Positions 62,928 to 64,000 of a DNA stretch of 64,000 nt are shown here, one piece after another; the first letter of the stretch is position 1; the number at the start of each line of letters is the position of its first letter. The notes under the pieces were generated by a model. The model searched no databases and had not been told where the DNA came from. It saw only the letters and a program-made list of their open reading frames with translations. Origin of the DNA: JBAZLV01 sp964586075 (GTDB taxonomy: Bacteria > Nitrospirota > UBA9217); contig CAZPGZ010000012.1 of NCBI GenBank assembly GCA_964586075.1, positions 23,975 through 87,974 on the forward strand. Reading direction: 5' to 3'. The translations under genes and the position numbers were made by a program.

Positions 62928-63752
62928 CTATCTCCAGATAATCTGCGCATCCTTCCTGGGAGGCAAAAGGTGGTATTTGTATTTTGGATAACCGATCATC
63001 ATAATTCCGAAGCTTGCGTGGCCTTCCGGAAGCGACAACATCCGTTGAAGCGGCTGAGACTGCATGGAAGCCATCATGATGAGTCCGGCCCAGCAGCAAC
63101 CAAGCCCGAACGTGGGCGCAGCCAGATCCAGATAGGTGAGGGCGGAGGTGCAGTCAATCTGGGCCAGTCCGTATTCCTTCGGAGCATGAGCAATAATTAA
63201 GGCCGGTGCGCCCCGTGAAATGCCGTCGAAGCCGGATTCCCAGGCTGCCACGAGATTAGCCAAGCGATACTTCTCTGCAATCGGTTTTTTCTCCTCGACC
63301 CAGGTGCGCATCATATCGATAACCAGACTGCTTATTCGCTTCACCTCTTCCCGATCATTGATTACCAGCCAATGCACCAGTTGACTGTTGCTGCCCGTTG
63401 GAGCGTATCGTGCAATCTCGATGAGCTTTTTCAATTTTTCATGTTCAATCTGCCTTGTCTGATACGTACGGATGGATCGACGTGATTTTAAAAAAAGCTT
63501 AGCTTGTTCCACACTCAAAGCCGTTTTTTTCTGTATCGGTATAAAATCCTCCGCTTTCCACGCTGAGTGAGTTAAGGCCCCATGAGGGCAGACAGCAACG
63601 CAGTGCCCGCACCGAATACACCGTGCATCAGCATCAGGCACAGGTGTCGGCAGTGCTGAATCGTCTTTTTGTTCGATAAGCCTTAAAGGACATTCTTCGA
63701 CACAGGCACCATCTTTTTTGCACTTTTGTTCATTAATTGTGAAAAGCGACAT
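62928..63752 (-). CDS. Ferredoxin-nitroreductase fusion protein
   Basis: A 274-residue protein with an N-terminal two-[4Fe-4S] ferredoxin (CKKDGACVEECP and CIRCGHCVAVCP, about 10-60) and a C-terminal nitroreductase domain with SRRSIRTYQTRQI and YAPTGSNSQLVHWLVI. The type is known from strict anaerobes and reduces nitro compounds, quinones or flavins using low-potential electrons. GGAGG precedes the ATG. It is divergent from an HxlR-family regulator, which probably controls it. Confidence 0.93.
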   Translation of the reverse strand: MSLFTINEQKCKKDGACVEECPLRLIEQKDDSALPTPVPDADARCIRCGHCVAVCPHGALTHSAWKAEDFIPIQKKTALSVEQAKLFLKSRRSIRTYQTRQIEHEKLKKLIEIARYAPTGSNSQLVHWLVINDREEVKRISSLVIDMMRTWVEEKKPIAEKYRLANLVAAWESGFDGISRGAPALIIAHAPKEYGLAQIDCTSALTYLDLAAPTFGLGCCWAGLIMMASMQSQPLQRMLSLPEGHASFGIMMIGYPKYKYHLLPPRKDAQIIWR

Positions 63753-63908
63753 GCGAACCTCCTTTTTTGAATCGAAAGACTTCGCTGCAGTGATTATACC
63801 GCAGGAACGATTGCGAATTTTATTGCGTCAGGCTAACATGCATAGTATACTCTGTCAAGTAGTTACAAAATTGTTATACAGTTTCAAAAAATATACTGAG
63901 GAGATATC

Positions 63909-64000
63909 ATGTCCTATAAAACATGCACTGCCGGAGATTGTTCGGTGGCAAAAACACTGCGGATAATCGGGAGCAAGTGGACAATACTCATCATCAGGGA
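63909..64000 (+). CDS. HxlR-family transcription regulator (N-terminal part, cut by window edge)
   Basis: Only the first 30 codons are in the window. They read as the typical HxlR start: a Cys in a short lead (KTCTAGDCSVAKTL), then IIGSKWTILIIR, the first helix of the winged helix domain. GAGGAG lies before the ATG. HxlR proteins often regulate a divergent oxidoreductase gene and sense aldehydes or redox-active compounds, which fits the nitroreductase gene 156 bases away. Confidence 0.88.
   Translation, partial: MSYKTCTAGDCSVAKTLRIIGSKWTILIIR

Noticed and set aside
1..64000. CRISPR arrays, tRNA or rRNA genes, insertion sequences, phage genes
   Set aside because: No regularly spaced repeats, cloverleaf-like segments, rRNA motifs, transposase or phage protein motifs were seen on either strand.

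Overview
The window looks like a chromosomal segment of a flagellated Gram-negative anaerobe. Multiheme c-type cytochromes, Tat-exported fumarate-reductase-type flavoproteins, a ferredoxin-nitroreductase fusion and a FlhF/FlhG/FliA flagellar system suggest a Desulfobacterota- or Nitrospirota-like bacterium. That placement is inference; no rRNA or single-copy phylogenetic marker was seen.

Positions 1-32249 form one unbroken minus-strand motility block. In transcription order it holds fliL-fliM-fliN-fliO-fliP-fliQ-fliR-flhB-flhA-flhF-flhG-fliA, a HEAT-repeat protein, cheR, two CheY-type receivers, cheA, a CheW-CheZ fusion, a hemerythrin, cheB, three chemoreceptors and cheW. It continues with a sigma-54 activator, an exported TPR protein, an FlrB/FlrC-like two-component pair, flgB, flgC, fliE and the first 389 codons of fliF, which runs off the left edge. 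Most neighbours overlap or abut, so translation is probably coupled. A sigma-54 promoter lies before flgB.

Positions 32497-35307 (plus strand) carry a FliK-like protein, a stand-alone FlhB C-terminal homologue and an HD-GYP protein behind a sigma-28-like promoter. Positions 35504-40061 (minus) carry six- and seven-heme cytochromes and two Tat flavoproteins, divergent from a GGDEF gene with a sigma-54-like promoter.

Positions 41442-48622 hold the least familiar genes. A VWA / coiled-coil / MinD-like operon is divergent from a cytoplasmic TPR protein. Next comes a module of a stand-alone receiver, a PATAN-like protein and a dCache-HAMP sensor with no output domain, behind a leader RNA that may fold.

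Positions 48717-64000 hold two small unknown proteins, an Mla/Pqi-type lipid ABC transporter (STAS-MlaE, MlaF, MlaD, PqiC-like lipoprotein), a TetR-controlled RND efflux operon, a DegS-like protease, and a redox cluster (flavin reductase, FMN reductase, ferredoxin-nitroreductase) divergent from a truncated HxlR-type regulator.

The shared theme of the first 48 kb is motility and signalling. FliA and sigma-54 activators would set the flagellar gene hierarchy, CheA/CheY/CheZ would control rotation, and the c-di-GMP enzymes probably tie motility to the redox genes. No tRNA, rRNA, CRISPR array or insertion sequence was found.
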